From: Patella vulgata | Lineage: Eukaryota > Mollusca > Gastropoda > Patellidae | Direction: 5' to 3' | Assembly: GCF_932274485.2 (NCBI RefSeq) | Contig: NC_065882.2 | Span: 27,608,890-27,672,889 of the forward strand | DNA length: 64,000 nt | Shown here: positions 48,272-60,185 of the stretch, piece by piece | Position numbering within the stretch: position 1 is the first letter of the stretch | Layout of the letters: every line of letters starts with the position of its first letter | Made by a program: the position numbers and the translations under genes | Notes under the pieces: generated by a model | What the model saw: only the letters and a program-made list of their open reading frames with translations | Told to the model about the DNA's origin: nothing | Databases searched by the model: none

Positions 48272-49797
48272 CTATTCAAAAAAAGTAGGGGATATTTGAT
48301 TTTGGGGGCATAATACTAAAATATGCAAATGACTACGAAAAAGTCACTATAGAACCTAACAGAAGAAACATTTCCAGTTACATGTGACGCCCAAACGCAC
48401 CAATAGCTACCGCATGGAATGCAGGTGATGCTTGGGATCATCATGGGGGTCCAACCCAAGATTTGCACGACTCTGACTTTGAATGTTACAGTCATTGTGG
48501 CATTGAATTCCAGGGTGGAAACATCAGTTTAATTGTTTTAGTGACCAGAAAACAAATTTTGATATGCGTCGGCTTACCCAAAATGAAAGGTTACGTGCCC
48601 TTGGCATGCTACAGATCGGCACAACACAGGCGGTTGTGGCGCGGACGATGAATGTTTCGCAGTCTGTCATAAGCAGGCTATGGTCCAGATACCGTGATAC
48701 ACAATCTGTACAGGACAGACCACGCTCAGGTCGACCAAGGGCGACAACTCAAGCCCAGGATCGATTTATCCGTACCTTGGCCTTGAGAAATCGTGTCATC
48801 ACAGCAAATCAGATCAGCGCTCGTCTTCAAATAGACACTGGTGTGAGAGTGAGTGGCCAGACGATTCGGAATCGACTGCATAGGAGTCACCTTCGCGCCC
48901 GACGTCCTCGCGTGATCCCTTGTTTGAGAGATCATCACATTCAGGCAAGACGTCGTTGGTGTAGGGATCGTCAACACTGGGATAATCGACGCTGGAGCAA
49001 TGTGATGTTTTCAGATGAGTCAAGGTTCACTGTTGATTTTTTGGACAGACGTAGGAGGGTGTGGCGTCGTCGAAACGAGCGCTTTCAAGACGTTAACGTC
49101 ATCAGACATAATCGATTTGGGGGTGGTTCTGTTATGGTGTGGGGAGGCATCACTGTTGCTGGAAGAACGGCTTTACATGTTGTTGCAGGGCGTGTTACAG
49201 GCCAGTACTACCGGGACAACATCTTGGCAGTCCATGTTGTGCCGTTCGCACGACGTCATGGCCGCCGTTTCATCTTCCAGGATGACAACGCAAGATGTCA
49301 CAGGGCCAGGATCGTTACAGGTTACCTCCAACAACAGAACATCACCACATTACCTTGGCCAGCACTGAGTCCCGACCTCTCCCCCATCGAGCATGTCTGG
49401 GACATGCTTGGACAGAGGTTACGTCAACGTCAACAACGTCCTGCCAATGTCCAAGAACTTGCTGGTGCGTTGCAACAGGAATGGGACAATCTGGACCAAA
49501 ATGACCTTAGACGTCTCATTAGGAGTATGCCACGTCGGATCAATGCTTGTTTGGCAAACAGAGGAGGATTTACCCGTTACTGACTTGGTTGTGATGCTGT
49601 GGTAACTTTGCTGTTTGACCCCGGGTATCATTTTACCCTTATAATGGTCAGTCTGTGCCTTACTTAGTCTAACGATCATTTGGAATAAATCGATGAATGT
49701 GAACTTCATTTCATTTTGTCATTTGTTTCTTCGTCAGTTTCATTAGGTGACTTTAATAACACTTAAAAATCAAATATCCCCTACTTTTTTTGAATAG
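48272..49797 (+). mobile_element. Complete Tc1-like transposon family B (1526 bp, perfect TIRs)
   Basis: Perfect 32-bp terminal inverted repeats (48272-48303 and 49766-49797) start CTATTCAAAAAAAGTAGGGG and are flanked by TA on both sides (48270-48271, 49798-49799). A single uninterrupted transposase lies inside. Perfect ends plus an open frame suggest recent insertion. Family A copies in the window share the end motif but are broken. Confidence 0.95.
48564..49583 (+). CDS. Tc1/mariner transposase, DD34E, intact (339 aa)
   Basis: Cut-and-paste transposase. It starts MRRLTQNERLRALGMLQIG with an N-terminal paired-like helix-turn-helix (ending about NVSQSVISRLWSRY), a second DNA-binding subdomain with a GRPR-type AT-hook (SGRPRATT, residues about 56-63), then the RNase H-like catalytic core. 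The catalytic triad is visible: D in MFSDESRF, D in IFQDDNARCH, and E in SPDLSPIEHVWD, with exactly 34 residues between the second D and the E, as in Tc1-type elements. VMVWGGI is the usual core motif. Length is normal for the family (about 340). The ATG lies 292 bp from the left end. No stops or shifts, so the protein could be active. Confidence 0.95.
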   Translation: MRRLTQNERLRALGMLQIGTTQAVVARTMNVSQSVISRLWSRYRDTQSVQDRPRSGRPRATTQAQDRFIRTLALRNRVITANQISARLQIDTGVRVSGQTIRNRLHRSHLRARRPRVIPCLRDHHIQARRRWCRDRQHWDNRRWSNVMFSDESRFTVDFLDRRRRVWRRRNERFQDVNVIRHNRFGGGSVMVWGGITVAGRTALHVVAGRVTGQYYRDNILAVHVVPFARRHGRRFIFQDDNARCHRARIVTGYLQQQNITTLPWPALSPDLSPIEHVWDMLGQRLRQRQQRPANVQELAGALQQEWDNLDQNDLRRLIRSMPRRINACLANRGGFTRY

Positions 49798-50457
49798 TAT
49801 ATTTCAATTATGAAATTTATCTTCGTTAGTAAAGAGTCAAGAGTTGATGTACACTGTATAGCAAACGCATTTGATTTTGGTGCCAACGAAATCGTGCCCG
49901 GCGCTGCATGGCAAGGTGTCGAAGATCTTAGACCCGGCGTTGCTGATGTAGCCTTGCTTGACTCAGGAAATTAAACATAAGCAACATAAGATCACCAATA
50001 CGAATATCTGGCGCATCCATCTTGGATACGACTGACCTTCACTGCGCATTCAGTGTGGCGCTTTTCATTCTGAATTCAATCCGAGTAAACTGTAATGTGA
50101 CGCACCGCTTTTAACCCGGGAAAAACCAATCCGAATTCCGGAGACCGGCCTCCGGAATTCGCATTGAATGCGCATGCAGTGTGAACGCAGCTTTAGTGGA
50201 AGAGAACCCGTGCTTGTACGCCAGAATGTAACCATCCGCATCCGCACACTTCACTAGAGAAAAAACGCCCGCAAGAAAACAATGCTAGCGAAGAAATCGC
50301 TCATCGACTTACATGGAAACGACGGTCCCATTACATTTACATAAGACCGAACTTTTCACCCGCGGAAAGCGCGTGGTATCAAACAGGATGAACCTCGAAC
50401 TTGATCTGTACCGCCGCCAATAACATATACATGTACTAATAGAATTTCACCTGAAAG

Positions 50458-50941
50458 CAGGGCCTAAAATAACGTGCCTTGGAGCACGAACGTGCCTCGA
50501 AATGAAAAATCCGTGCTTCGAAAATAAGAAAACCGTGCTCTGAAAAATGGTGTAGTGCTCGAAAAAAGTGTAGTCAGCGATGTCACCTGACCCCTAATTG
50601 GGTGTTTCTTCTTGTGTTCTTGTGGTGTGGTAAGTTGCACAGATTAGATCAGATCAGTTCGACCCCGGGGCAAGTACAACCTTTCTTAAAATCTCCTGTG
50701 TGTGTTGTCGTCCTAGTGCTGAGTTTTCATGCGAAAAAAGCTGCTCGCGACAAAATAAATTCCTATGTAAACTGCACCAGAATAGTCCACAGATGCCGGT
50801 TGCAAGCTCTCAATTTTCAAAATTTTCTGGGGGAGGCCAGACCCCCAGCCGGCGCGCTTCGCGACTGCGGCGCTCGCGGGCGGTCGGCTTCACCGGCTTC
50901 TAAATCCGTGCTCTGAGAATTTAACCTTATTTTAGACTCTG
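50458..50941. mobile_element. Non-autonomous hAT element (484 bp) with 8-bp target duplication
   Basis: The left end CAGGGCCTAAAATAA and inverted right end CAGAGTCTAAAATAA fit hAT termini. Exact CCTGAAAG repeats (50450-50457, 50942-50949) form the 8-bp duplication typical of hAT. Subterminal copies of CGTGCT/GTGCTC recur near both ends. The GC-rich interior has a small frame but no transposase. Confidence 0.9.
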
Positions 50942-50995
50942 CCTGAAAGCGCACATAAAACCGCACATAAATTTGGGATGTACTCGAAGCCAGTG

Positions 50996-51001
50996 TTTAT
51001 T
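50996..51001 (-). terminator. Poly(A) signal AATAAA on the minus strand
   Basis: AATAAA about 85 bp after the stop of the minus-strand frame at 51086-51517; it supports, weakly, that this frame is a real terminal exon. Confidence 0.35.
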
Positions 51002-51085
51002 ACATACACTTTACACCAATGTCATTCAAATTCGTTCATAATTCATTGAGACATTTTCATAAAAAGTTGCAAATCTAGACCTGCA

Positions 51086-51535
51086 CTAAATACGGTTTTG
51101 CCAATCTAAATTTTCCTTGAAGTCACCCATATTATTAGTATTATTGGTAATTTTTTGTCGTTCTAACTGGCAGACTATCGCCTTCAAGAAACTCCATTCA
51201 GCAGACAATACCGTAAAGATCGATACCGGTCGCATCATTTCTATTACGTATTGCTTGTGTTCATTACTAAGGTTTTCTGTTTTATTGTTAGTTTGATTTT
51301 CATATTGAGTTAAGTCTTTATCATTACAGGCCCAGGACGGTACAGCTCCGTGGACGCTTACCACTAGCCCCTGGACCCATTCACTTGATTTGATGTATTT
51401 GGTTTTTACGTATTGCTTGCAATCTATGTAATTTTTATGTCCCATTGTCTGCAGGTTTGTGTCATAGGCTCTGTTTGGGTGTGGTGCGGTCCTCCGGCAC
51501 TTGCTATCAGTTATCAATACAGACCATGCGTATAC
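51086..51535 (-). CDS. Hypothetical protein or terminal exon, unrecognised
   Basis: Open minus-strand frame of about 143-150 codons ending ...GDFKENLDWQNRI. The only good internal ATG begins MGHKNYIDCKQYVKTKYIKS. A weak acceptor-like TTTACTTAG lies at its 5' edge near 51535, so it may be the last exon of a gene whose other exons I could not find. There is no signal peptide, membrane segment or known motif. The composition (Asn- and Thr-rich patches) is compatible with a chance frame in AT-rich DNA. An AATAAA follows the stop. Low confidence. Confidence 0.25.
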   Translation of the reverse strand, partial: VYAWSVLITDSKCRRTAPHPNRAYDTNLQTMGHKNYIDCKQYVKTKYIKSSEWVQGLVVSVHGAVPSWACNDKDLTQYENQTNNKTENLSNEHKQYVIEMMRPVSIFTVLSAEWSFLKAIVCQLERQKITNNTNNMGDFKENLDWQNRI

Positions 51536-52012
51536 ACTAAGTAAACTCTATGTGTACTTTAACCGCGATTAAGAAATCGGGTCTGAGTGAAATCATGTTA
51601 TTCTATTCATTTTACTTAAACTAGGAACAAACTCGAAGCTATTTATGTCTACTTCTAGCCTTATTTAAACAACTGTTCATGCGCAGCGTTGTGCAGTTTT
51701 TAAAATTAGGTTATACTAAAATATGTCACTCTTAACTCAACATTTTATATTTCATATTGACATAGCTGCTAACTTAGCCTCAACTGCTTTTCATATTTAT
51801 TTATTTCAACGAGTATTAATTGAATTAGATCTATAATCTACTGATAACTTGAAACAAGATGTGTTATTAAATACACTGATAGGTTTTCACCACCGATTTA
51901 AAATATTTTAAAAGTTACAGTAGCCTTTAACAAATTTAGATTTGCTCAAATTATCCATTTACTCAAAATTACTAAACCTCTTTGATTATACAACCATTTA
52001 GATCCACGGACA

Positions 52013-53680
52013 GGGCCCTGTTTAACGCAACTTAAACAAAAATCACTAAATTAGATCTTGACTAAAATCAAAATGAAATTTTAAATTTTATGCGTTTCAC
52101 GAAGATCGATTGTAACTTAAAATCCAATTTTTAAAGATTTTAGTTAAAATTGCTTGCGCCTGCGCAGTGCACAATTCTGGCGAGGGCACTTAGGGGGGCA
52201 TAAACGCTTCGGAACTGAAAAATGTTGCCAGGTTAAACTAACGGTTACAATACCAATGAGGAGAGTTTCATACCTTGTAGCAATGCCTGCACATTGGCCA
52301 GACAGTCCTGGAGAGATGAAATAAATAAGTTTATTGCGTATTATTCATTTTGATATTTACTGTTGGGTTGGTCTTGAATTTGCATGTCGCTTTCGTGACC
52401 TTGGCCTTTGATTTACTCGCAGGCTTCAAGGGAAATAATGCGTATCGATAAACTAAATCGCTTGAATTTCGTAGTTTTATGGTATTTTGAATAACAGAAA
52501 CTATTGAGAATTGTCACAAACATGTGATATATCTGACTCAAACGATTAATCTAGACTGTAAATTATTGTCGAATTTTAAAAGTATTTAACAACTTTTAAA
52601 CTAATACACGAAATAGCCAATGCCTAGATTTGAAATGTCAGTCCCATGGACCCTTTCAATAATACTTTGAAAATGCCAAAGTCTCATACTCCTTATTGGA
52701 TAATGGCCTATCTATCTTACTAAATTAAAATGATTTTTCCCCAATATAAAATACCCTTGACTCCTATTCAAAACTTCTCTGATTTACGCTGTGTTATTAA
52801 CAAACGCCTTTATTAAGAAGTGATATGAATTCATGATATTAAAATTTAATTTCAAATAGGCCTATAAAATGTTTCAATAAACACATTTGAGGTTATTGGT
52901 TATCTTTTTACAAATCATCATAACCCCCAAACCATATGAGTAAATACTTTGCATAATGGCGTGTCTAGTAGGCCTATTATAGGACTGAAGGCCTTCTAAT
53001 ACCAACAAATTGGCAATTTTAAACAATATTAGGCCTACAAAGATAATTTTTTTTATAGACATTATATATGAAGTGGGTTCAGATTTATTTTAGGGGTTTT
53101 TTTTTTGTTGTTTTTGAAAATGGTATTTATACTTGAATCATATGTTAATATAAAAAATATTAACAAAAAGTTTTGTTTACAGGGTGGGTTTTGAGGGATT
53201 TTTGTTCTTGAGGTTTTAATTTGGGGTGTCATCTAATTGCTTATATTGCCTTACAATAAAATAAACGGGTGGGCCGCAGCTATATATTTCCCGTGCAATG
53301 AAAAGAAATTGAATGAGAATTATTTTTGCCAATGATAGCATGTTAAAATTATGTCACCCGGGCCATTGGCAATATTAACATTATTGCAATATCTAACAAC
53401 GTAGCTCTCTAATCAATGTTTCTTATGCCGTGATTTTAAGTTAGGAAAGGGTGACGGCTGTCCTAAGTTAAAATTGATTTTAGTTAAAATTGTCGCTAAA
53501 ATAGTTTTGTGAAACGCCACTACTTTAAAGTTAAGATCAAATTTTAACTTAAAATATTATTTTAGTGGATTTTATCTAAAGTGCTTAAAATCGTTTTGTA
53601 AACGCATCTGTCTTAAGTTAGGATGGAATTTTAGTCTAAGACGATTTTAAGAAGATTTAAGCTTTTGTGAAACCGGGCCC
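52013..53680. mobile_element. ~1.67-kb non-autonomous DNA element with GGGCCC ends
   Basis: The left end GGGCCCTGTTTAACGCAACT and the inverted right end GGGCCCGGTTTCACAAAAGC are related, and both continue into CTTAAA and ACTAAAATC motifs. Many subterminal copies of TTAGTTAAAATTG and ACTTAAAAT occur within about 250 bp of each end. No transposase frame. The same end type is seen in the 164-bp MITE at 47330. Target duplication not found. Confidence 0.55.
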
Positions 53681-53732
53681 AGTTCTAAAGCTGAGATAAA
53701 ATTGATTTTGTGTTCTACAATTTTGATATTCA

Positions 53733-54025
53733 TTATGTAAGCGCTACGTCTGCCTATTGTAGTTCTTTTCTGGCTTCACATGTAAAATAAATTACTATTT
53801 AGACATAGCACGCCCATAATCAACTATCTAGAACATCGGGTGGCTTAGATATTGAGTGGATTAGAAAATGTCTGCCATATCTTTGTTAAAAGTTATTGTG
53901 GTAGCTACGATACTTGACAATCGAGGGTATTTACGTTATTCCTTGTCAAAACTTCAAACATTTATTATAGCTTCGCTCAGAATAAAGTTATTTGATTGAA
54001 ATTCTCAATATATTCACTTTTTATT
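53733..54025 (+). repeat. Dispersed ~300-bp repeat, copy 2 (possible solo LTR, fossil)
   Basis: Starts TGTAAGCGCTACGTCTGCC and has a CTTCGCTCAGAATAAAGT region; pairs with 43257-43575. Diverged, old. Confidence 0.4.
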
Positions 54026-54194
54026 ATCTATGTTTAAACTATTATATCAAGAAAACGACATTGAATTTGTAAAGAAACCGATACCCGATTGATATTTAAA
54101 AGCGAAAATTTAAATCGTTTTGTTACATCAGTAATGGTAACAACACATTGGAATAAACTAATTTAAACACTTTATTTTGACTGGCGGTTGACAA

Positions 54195-54203
54195 AATACA
54201 TAC

Positions 54204-54260
<57 letters not shown>

Positions 54261-54265
54261 ATATG
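54195..54265. repeat. (TA)n microsatellite
   Basis: About 70 bp of nearly uninterrupted TA repeats. Confidence 0.95.
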
Positions 54266-54269
54266 ATTT

Positions 54270-55185
54270 CATTTCTAACTATAGTCAGTGTGCCATGGCG
54301 TCACTCCTGATTCACTTTCTCTCTGGTGGTCATTTGACCCGAGATTACGTTCTCTCTATAGCTATTGGTGTCGCTCTTGCGGAATTGTTGGGGGGGGGGG
54401 CGGTCAAACAATCCTAAATAATTGTCGACCCGTTTGTATCATTACCCTATACAGAACCCTCGATAGTTCTTTTCGTGTACCTTTTACGTTGCCCCTGGCA
54501 CATAAGGGTTCCCGGGGTACTTACTCCTCATTATTGAATTAAATTATGGTAGGCTTTCATGTTTTAAATACAACGCAACGTTACTTATTCATGTTATTTA
54601 TCTTTTCGGCAATTGTTTCAGTCGGATGTTTCAGATTTATTACCCTTTCCAGCGAATGCAGTGCAATAAAAATTGATTATTTCTGTAATAGGTGTTAAGA
54701 AACGTGTTAGTGTGTTAATTCTCACTGAATATAGTTTATATACAGGATATAGACACCAAACAACCCGCTATCAATGCACATTCCTGTACAAAGCGATCAA
54801 GTAGACCAGCTATTAGTATTTGCTATTTAAAACCTGAATTCCCACTGACCGAATTTTTAACTGTCTGTAAAGCAGTGTGATCAAGGGCAAATAACCATTT
54901 CACGTCATTATGTCTATTACAATCCTTGTGTAATCTAATTTTATCCGGGGACGATGAATATATTAACCGATTTAAATGCTCGATCAGACACGCTTGCTGT
55001 GCGTGTACTTTGGACATACAATAAAAGGAACTTTACATTTATTCAAGGTTAGAACGAAAAGGTGTTAAATTTCTACTCAACACACAATTGATAATTTCTT
55101 TATTTTTTGGAAGCGGTTATTCTTACCCGAATAAAGATAACTTCGTAAATACTGTATTTATGAATTACGATTACCTCTTAAATAG
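54270..55185. other. Intergenic stretch, nothing recognised
   Basis: Short frames only (one of 84 codons at 54288-54542 across a poly-G run). No transposon ends or SINE boxes identified. Confidence 0.35.
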
Positions 55186-55190
55186 GTTTG

Positions 55191-55570
55191 AAGTACGGAG
55201 GCCACGGTGACTGAGTGGGTAAGACACTGGCTCGCTAGCCTGTCGGTCGCATGTCCGATACCTGCATTGGCCGAGAAAGTTCATCGGGATTTTCCGGCGT
55301 GGTTTTCCCTTGTCAGTGGTGCAGGACGGGAGGGCCTGACAAGGATAGCTGTCTAGTCGTTCGGATGGGACGAAAAACCGAGGTCCCGTGTACATATTGC
55401 AGTGCACGTAAAAGATACTTTGACAGTTGGAATTCGATATAAGAGTAGGTCGTAGTGCCGCTGTCCGGGCAAAATTTGCCTCATAGCACACTGTATGGCG
55501 TATGCCCGTCTTCATTAGCCCAGTTCGAAGCAGAACAGTAGGACGTTAAACTCCATTTCATTTCATTTAT
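55191..55570 (+). repeat. SINE family 1, full-length copy with A and B boxes
   Basis: The head GGTGACTGAGTGGGTAAGAC contains an A box (TGACTGAGTGG), followed by a weaker B box, the conserved core (GTCGTTCGGATGGGACGAAA), GGAATTCGATATAAGAGTAG, and the tail AGTAGGACGTTAAACTCC with ATTTC repeats. It directly abuts the truncated gypsy fossil. Confidence 0.85.
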
Positions 55571-58171
55571 TTTAATGCTAAGACTCCAATGTTAGTGGGT
55601 ACAAATATTCTTTCAAGTTTATGTAACACATTTTCACTTTTAACTACACACGTTCATCAATCTAGTAAAGTTCCTTGTTTTTTAAAGTCAAGCTCAAATC
55701 CGGTTAAGATTCCTGCAAATTCGCCAATGCTTGTGGCTGGTAGTTCAAAATTAATTAAACCATTACCTGGTAAATGTTATATGGCGTTAGATGAAATATC
55801 ACTTCCTGGTTCTCTTCATGTTGTTCCTGGTATAGTTAAATGTAATTTTACACAGCCTTCTAATAAAGTGAGAATTAACATCACAAATTCTTCAGACAGA
55901 CCCATTACTATTCCTGGTAAAGCAAGTAGACGTCGTCAATAATTCTCCATTTTTATCATCAAATAATTCTTCAGTAAAGCCGTTCGATGATTTGTTTAAT
56001 TTTCAGTCTATTCATTCAAAATGTATAGAAGAAGAAGCTAATCAACTTAAAGATCTTTTACATAGTTATAAATACGGTTTCAGTATGTCCGACACAGATT
56101 TTGGCAGAACTGATATTATTAAACACAGAATTCAACTAACTGATGACACCCCTTTTAAGCAACGACATCGCAGAATACCACCTTCAATGCTTCAAGAAGT
56201 TAAAGACCACATTAATGATATGATCAAAGCAGATGTCATTCGTCCTTCAACTAGCCCCTTTGCGTCTCCAGTAGTTCTAGTACGAAAGAAAGATCGTTCA
56301 TTACGTATTTGTGTGGATTATAAGAAACCCAATTCCAGAATAGTCCATGATTCATATGCACTTTCCAGGATAGAAGAGACTCTTGATTCACCTCATGGTT
56401 CTAAATATTTTTCTTCATTAGATTTAAACAGTGGTTACTGGAAGATAGAAATGTCTGAAGAGGATAAACACAAGACAGCATTTACATCTGGCAATTTCGG
56501 CTTTTGTGAGTTCAATGCTATACCCTTCGGATTAACCAACGCGCCTAATTCTTTTCAGCGTTGTTTAGAGCGGTGTATGGCTGATATTCATCTATTTCAT
56601 TCTTTTATATATATGGATGACATTATTGTTTTTTCCAAAACATTCGAAGAATATCTTGCTCGTATAGAGTCTGTATTTTCTCGTCTCAGGAAGCATAATC
56701 TGAAATTAAAACCATCTAAGTGTGAATTTCTACAATCTTCATTAAAATATTTGGGACATATTATTTCAGAAGATGGTGTAAAAGCTGACCCTGACAAAAT
56801 TTCTACACTCAAAAACTGGCCGATTTCTTCAAATGTTTCTGAAATACGTAGCTTTTTAGGTTTTTGTGGATATTTTAGAAGATATATTAAAGATTACTCA
56901 AGGATAGCTAAACCTTTAACTGATTTACTTGTTGGTGAGCACACTTCCAAGAAATATACATATTCAAAGTCAGCAATAAATTCTTTTCATTGGTTACCAG
57001 AACATCAGAAAGCTTTTGATACCTTGATTTCATGTTTAACTTCAGCACCAGTTTTAGCTTATGCAGATTTTTCGTTACCTTTCCAACTTTTCACTGATGC
57101 CAGTTCTCACGGTTTAGGTGCAATATTGTATCAAGTTCAAGATGGAAGAAGGCGTGTAATTGCTTACGCTAGCCGCACCGAAAGACATTATCTTGCTCAT
57201 AAACTTGAATTCCTAGCATTAAAATGAGCAGTGACCAAGAAATTTCATGATTATTTATATGGCAACAAATTCAGAGTAAAGACAGGCAACAACCCATTAA
57301 CATATGTTCTTTCTTCAGCTAAATTGGATGCTACTGGGGTACAGATGGTTAGCCGATCTTTCAGCTTATGATTTTTCATTAGAGTATTTACCTGGTATAC
57401 ATAATGTTGCAGCTGATGCTTTATCAAGACTTCCAGCTGCAAGTCTAGATAATACTGTAGTATCTGCTATAGTTAATTTCACTGACGTTGATCTTGGTAA
57501 AATTGAAACTTTTTCTTTTAGTCAGAATGTTCTAGATTGTTTTGTTTCTTCTATTATTGATGTTCCTGTGGAATATTCAAATTAAATGGATAAGTCAAAA
57601 GTTTACAAGATAGTGTAGGGATTCAGTTCATAATTCAAGCAGATTTTCATAGTGTTGTGAGGACACAGCTGCTATACTTCGTTCCTGGGATAACTTAATT
57701 ATAAAAGATGATATTTTATATAGAAAGTTCTTATCTTCATCTTCATCCGACCCTATTCTACAAATTGTATCACCTGTTTCACTTCGTCAGCTGGAATTTT
57801 CTGCACTTCATGACAATTTGGGTCATATGGGTACTCGAGTTTATTGGCCACATATGTCTAGAGATGTAGAAAATTATGACAGATCTATCCGTCGAAAGTC
57901 TCCACAACGGAATATTCGTGCTCCTTTAGTCGGTATTTCAATATCAGAACCTTTACAACTAGTCTGCACTGATTTTCTTTCTTTGGAACCATCTAAAGGT
58001 GGTATTGAGAATATTTTAATTATAACTGATCATTTCACAAAATTTCCTGTAGCAGTACCAACAAGAAACCAGACCGCTAAAATTTTGATACAACATTTCT
58101 TACCATCACGACTTCATTCTGATCAGGGTCGAAATTTTGAATCAAATATTATTAAAGAAGTATGCAGTATA

Positions 58172-59046
58172 TAACATAGTTTGAGTTAATAGAAATAAAA
58201 CATGATCTGGATGCAACATTTTATTCTAGCATACTAGATATACTATAAAGTCGTACCTGGTCAGCCGCCAAAGCTGTTCTCATTTACATGAAAAACCAAA
58301 GCCAATTTATACTAAATTCACTTTGATAACACGGGTAATTAATAATATGGAACAAAAGGACTTATGTAAAGACTACATAATTAAATCATTTGTCATTGAT
58401 AGATTATCTCACTATAAGCATATGGCAGGCTTCAGAACAATTGATGTGTGACAGCTAACGCTAGTAAACGTCATTAGTGATCAGCGGATTATCTAACTTG
58501 ACCAGTATACATATGGCAGCATCTGGTTCTTTATTAAATGAACAATAGTGTGGTCAATTAGAGAACAGTGGAGAGTTTATTACACATGCGGTCATAGGAT
58601 AATTATAATCTTTAACCTTCCACTGTCTCTCACACTATGTAACAATACCTCCATTGCCAACAGTTTGTGAAACAAACAAAAAAAATATAATCACCCTATC
58701 CTTCCATATTATTAATTACCCGTGTTATCAAAGTGAATTTAGTATAAATTGGCTTTGGTTTTTCATGTAAATGAGAACAGCTTTGGCGGCTGACCAGGTA
58801 CGACTTTATAGTATATCTAGTATGCTAGAATAAAATGTTGCATCCAGATCATGTTTTATTTCTATTAACTCAAACTATGTTATAATCATAATTTGGTGCC
58901 GTGACCAGGATACATATGGCAGCATCTGGTTCTTTATTAAATGAACAATAGTGTGGTCAATTAGAGAACAGTGGAGAGTTTATTACACATGCGGTCATAG
59001 GATAATTATAATCTTTAACCTTCCACTGTCTCTCACACTATGTAAC
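58172..59046. mobile_element. Palindromic LTR-like insertion inside the gypsy integrase (fossil)
   Basis: An ~875-bp insertion flanked by AGTAT on the left and a matching (A)GTAT on the right. It contains an inverted repeat of about 180 bp (58172-58350 and 58707-58885), a direct repeat of about 144 bp (58503-58646 and 58904-59047), an AATAAA, and TTGGTGCCGTGACCAGGAT, which resembles the primer-binding site of BEL/Pao-type elements. It looks like a rearranged BEL/Pao LTR fragment; no coding. Confidence 0.5.
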
Positions 59047-60185
59047 AAGTATCTTAGATATAAATAAATCTAGAACAACACATTATCATCCGATGGGTAA
59101 TGGGTTATGTGAGCGTTTTAATAGAACTTTATTAAATATGCTTGGTACACTCACAGAAGATCAGAATGTTCACTGGAAAGATTATGTCTCATTTTGAGTA
59201 TACGTATATAACTCTACAAAACACGAGTCCACTTCTTATTCTCCTTTTTATCTAATGTTTGTCAGAGACCCAAAACTTCCTGTGGGTATAATTCTTGGTG
59301 ACAATTATTCTTCTGATACTAATTCTTCATATACACAATTTGCTTCTCAGCTGCAAGATAAATTCAATTTGCTTAATGAAATTGCTAGACAACCCATAGA
59401 AAAGGCTCAACATAGACAGAAGTTTCACTATGATGCAAAATTAAAGGCGCTAACCTTCATAATGGAGACATTATTGTTTTGGTAAGAAACGTTCAAATTC
59501 GAGGAAAAAATAAATTGACTGATAAGTGGGAGAATATTTGTTACACTGTCGTTTCGCAGCCTGATTTCAACATTCCAGTGTATATTGTTTAAAAAGATGG
59601 AACTTCCGAAAGACGCACCCTTCACAGAAATCTTCTCTTACCTATTTGTTCGTCAGGGCGCCCTATTCCAGCTCCCCGATCTAAAGTGTCACTTGATACT
59701 ACTTCGTCAATTGAGTGCAGTATTTCTGATGAACCTATAAGTCAGGTCAGTACCAGTGATGCAGGTAGTGTTGTTTTTCAGTCTTCTGATGCAAATGGGT
59801 CTGTGGTTAATATTAATGATAGTAATTTGGTTTCTGATGATCATTGTTCTACTGATATTGATATTTCTTTGCATAAAGCTCCAGATATTTTACCACTGGA
59901 CATTTCTGTTCCAATTGTGTCAGATAGTTCTTTTTCACAGCTTGATTCTAATTCGTCGGAAGATCCTGTTCCTGGAAAACGTCAACGAAAGCCACCGGGG
60001 TGGATGAAATCTGATGCTTGGGTTTTAAGGAATACTGTTTGGGTTTGATTTTCATTGACTATATCTACTTTTATAATTGTCCATTTCTGCATCGTTAGTT
60101 AGGTTATCAATTTCATTGTCAGTTGCTTACAGTTTTACTTGATGGCGACTTGGATTTGTTTATGGATTATGATTTTGGTTTTGTG

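Noticed and set aside
48726-49368. Several overlapping frames inside the Tc1 element
   Set aside because: Antisense or out-of-frame shadows of the intact transposase.
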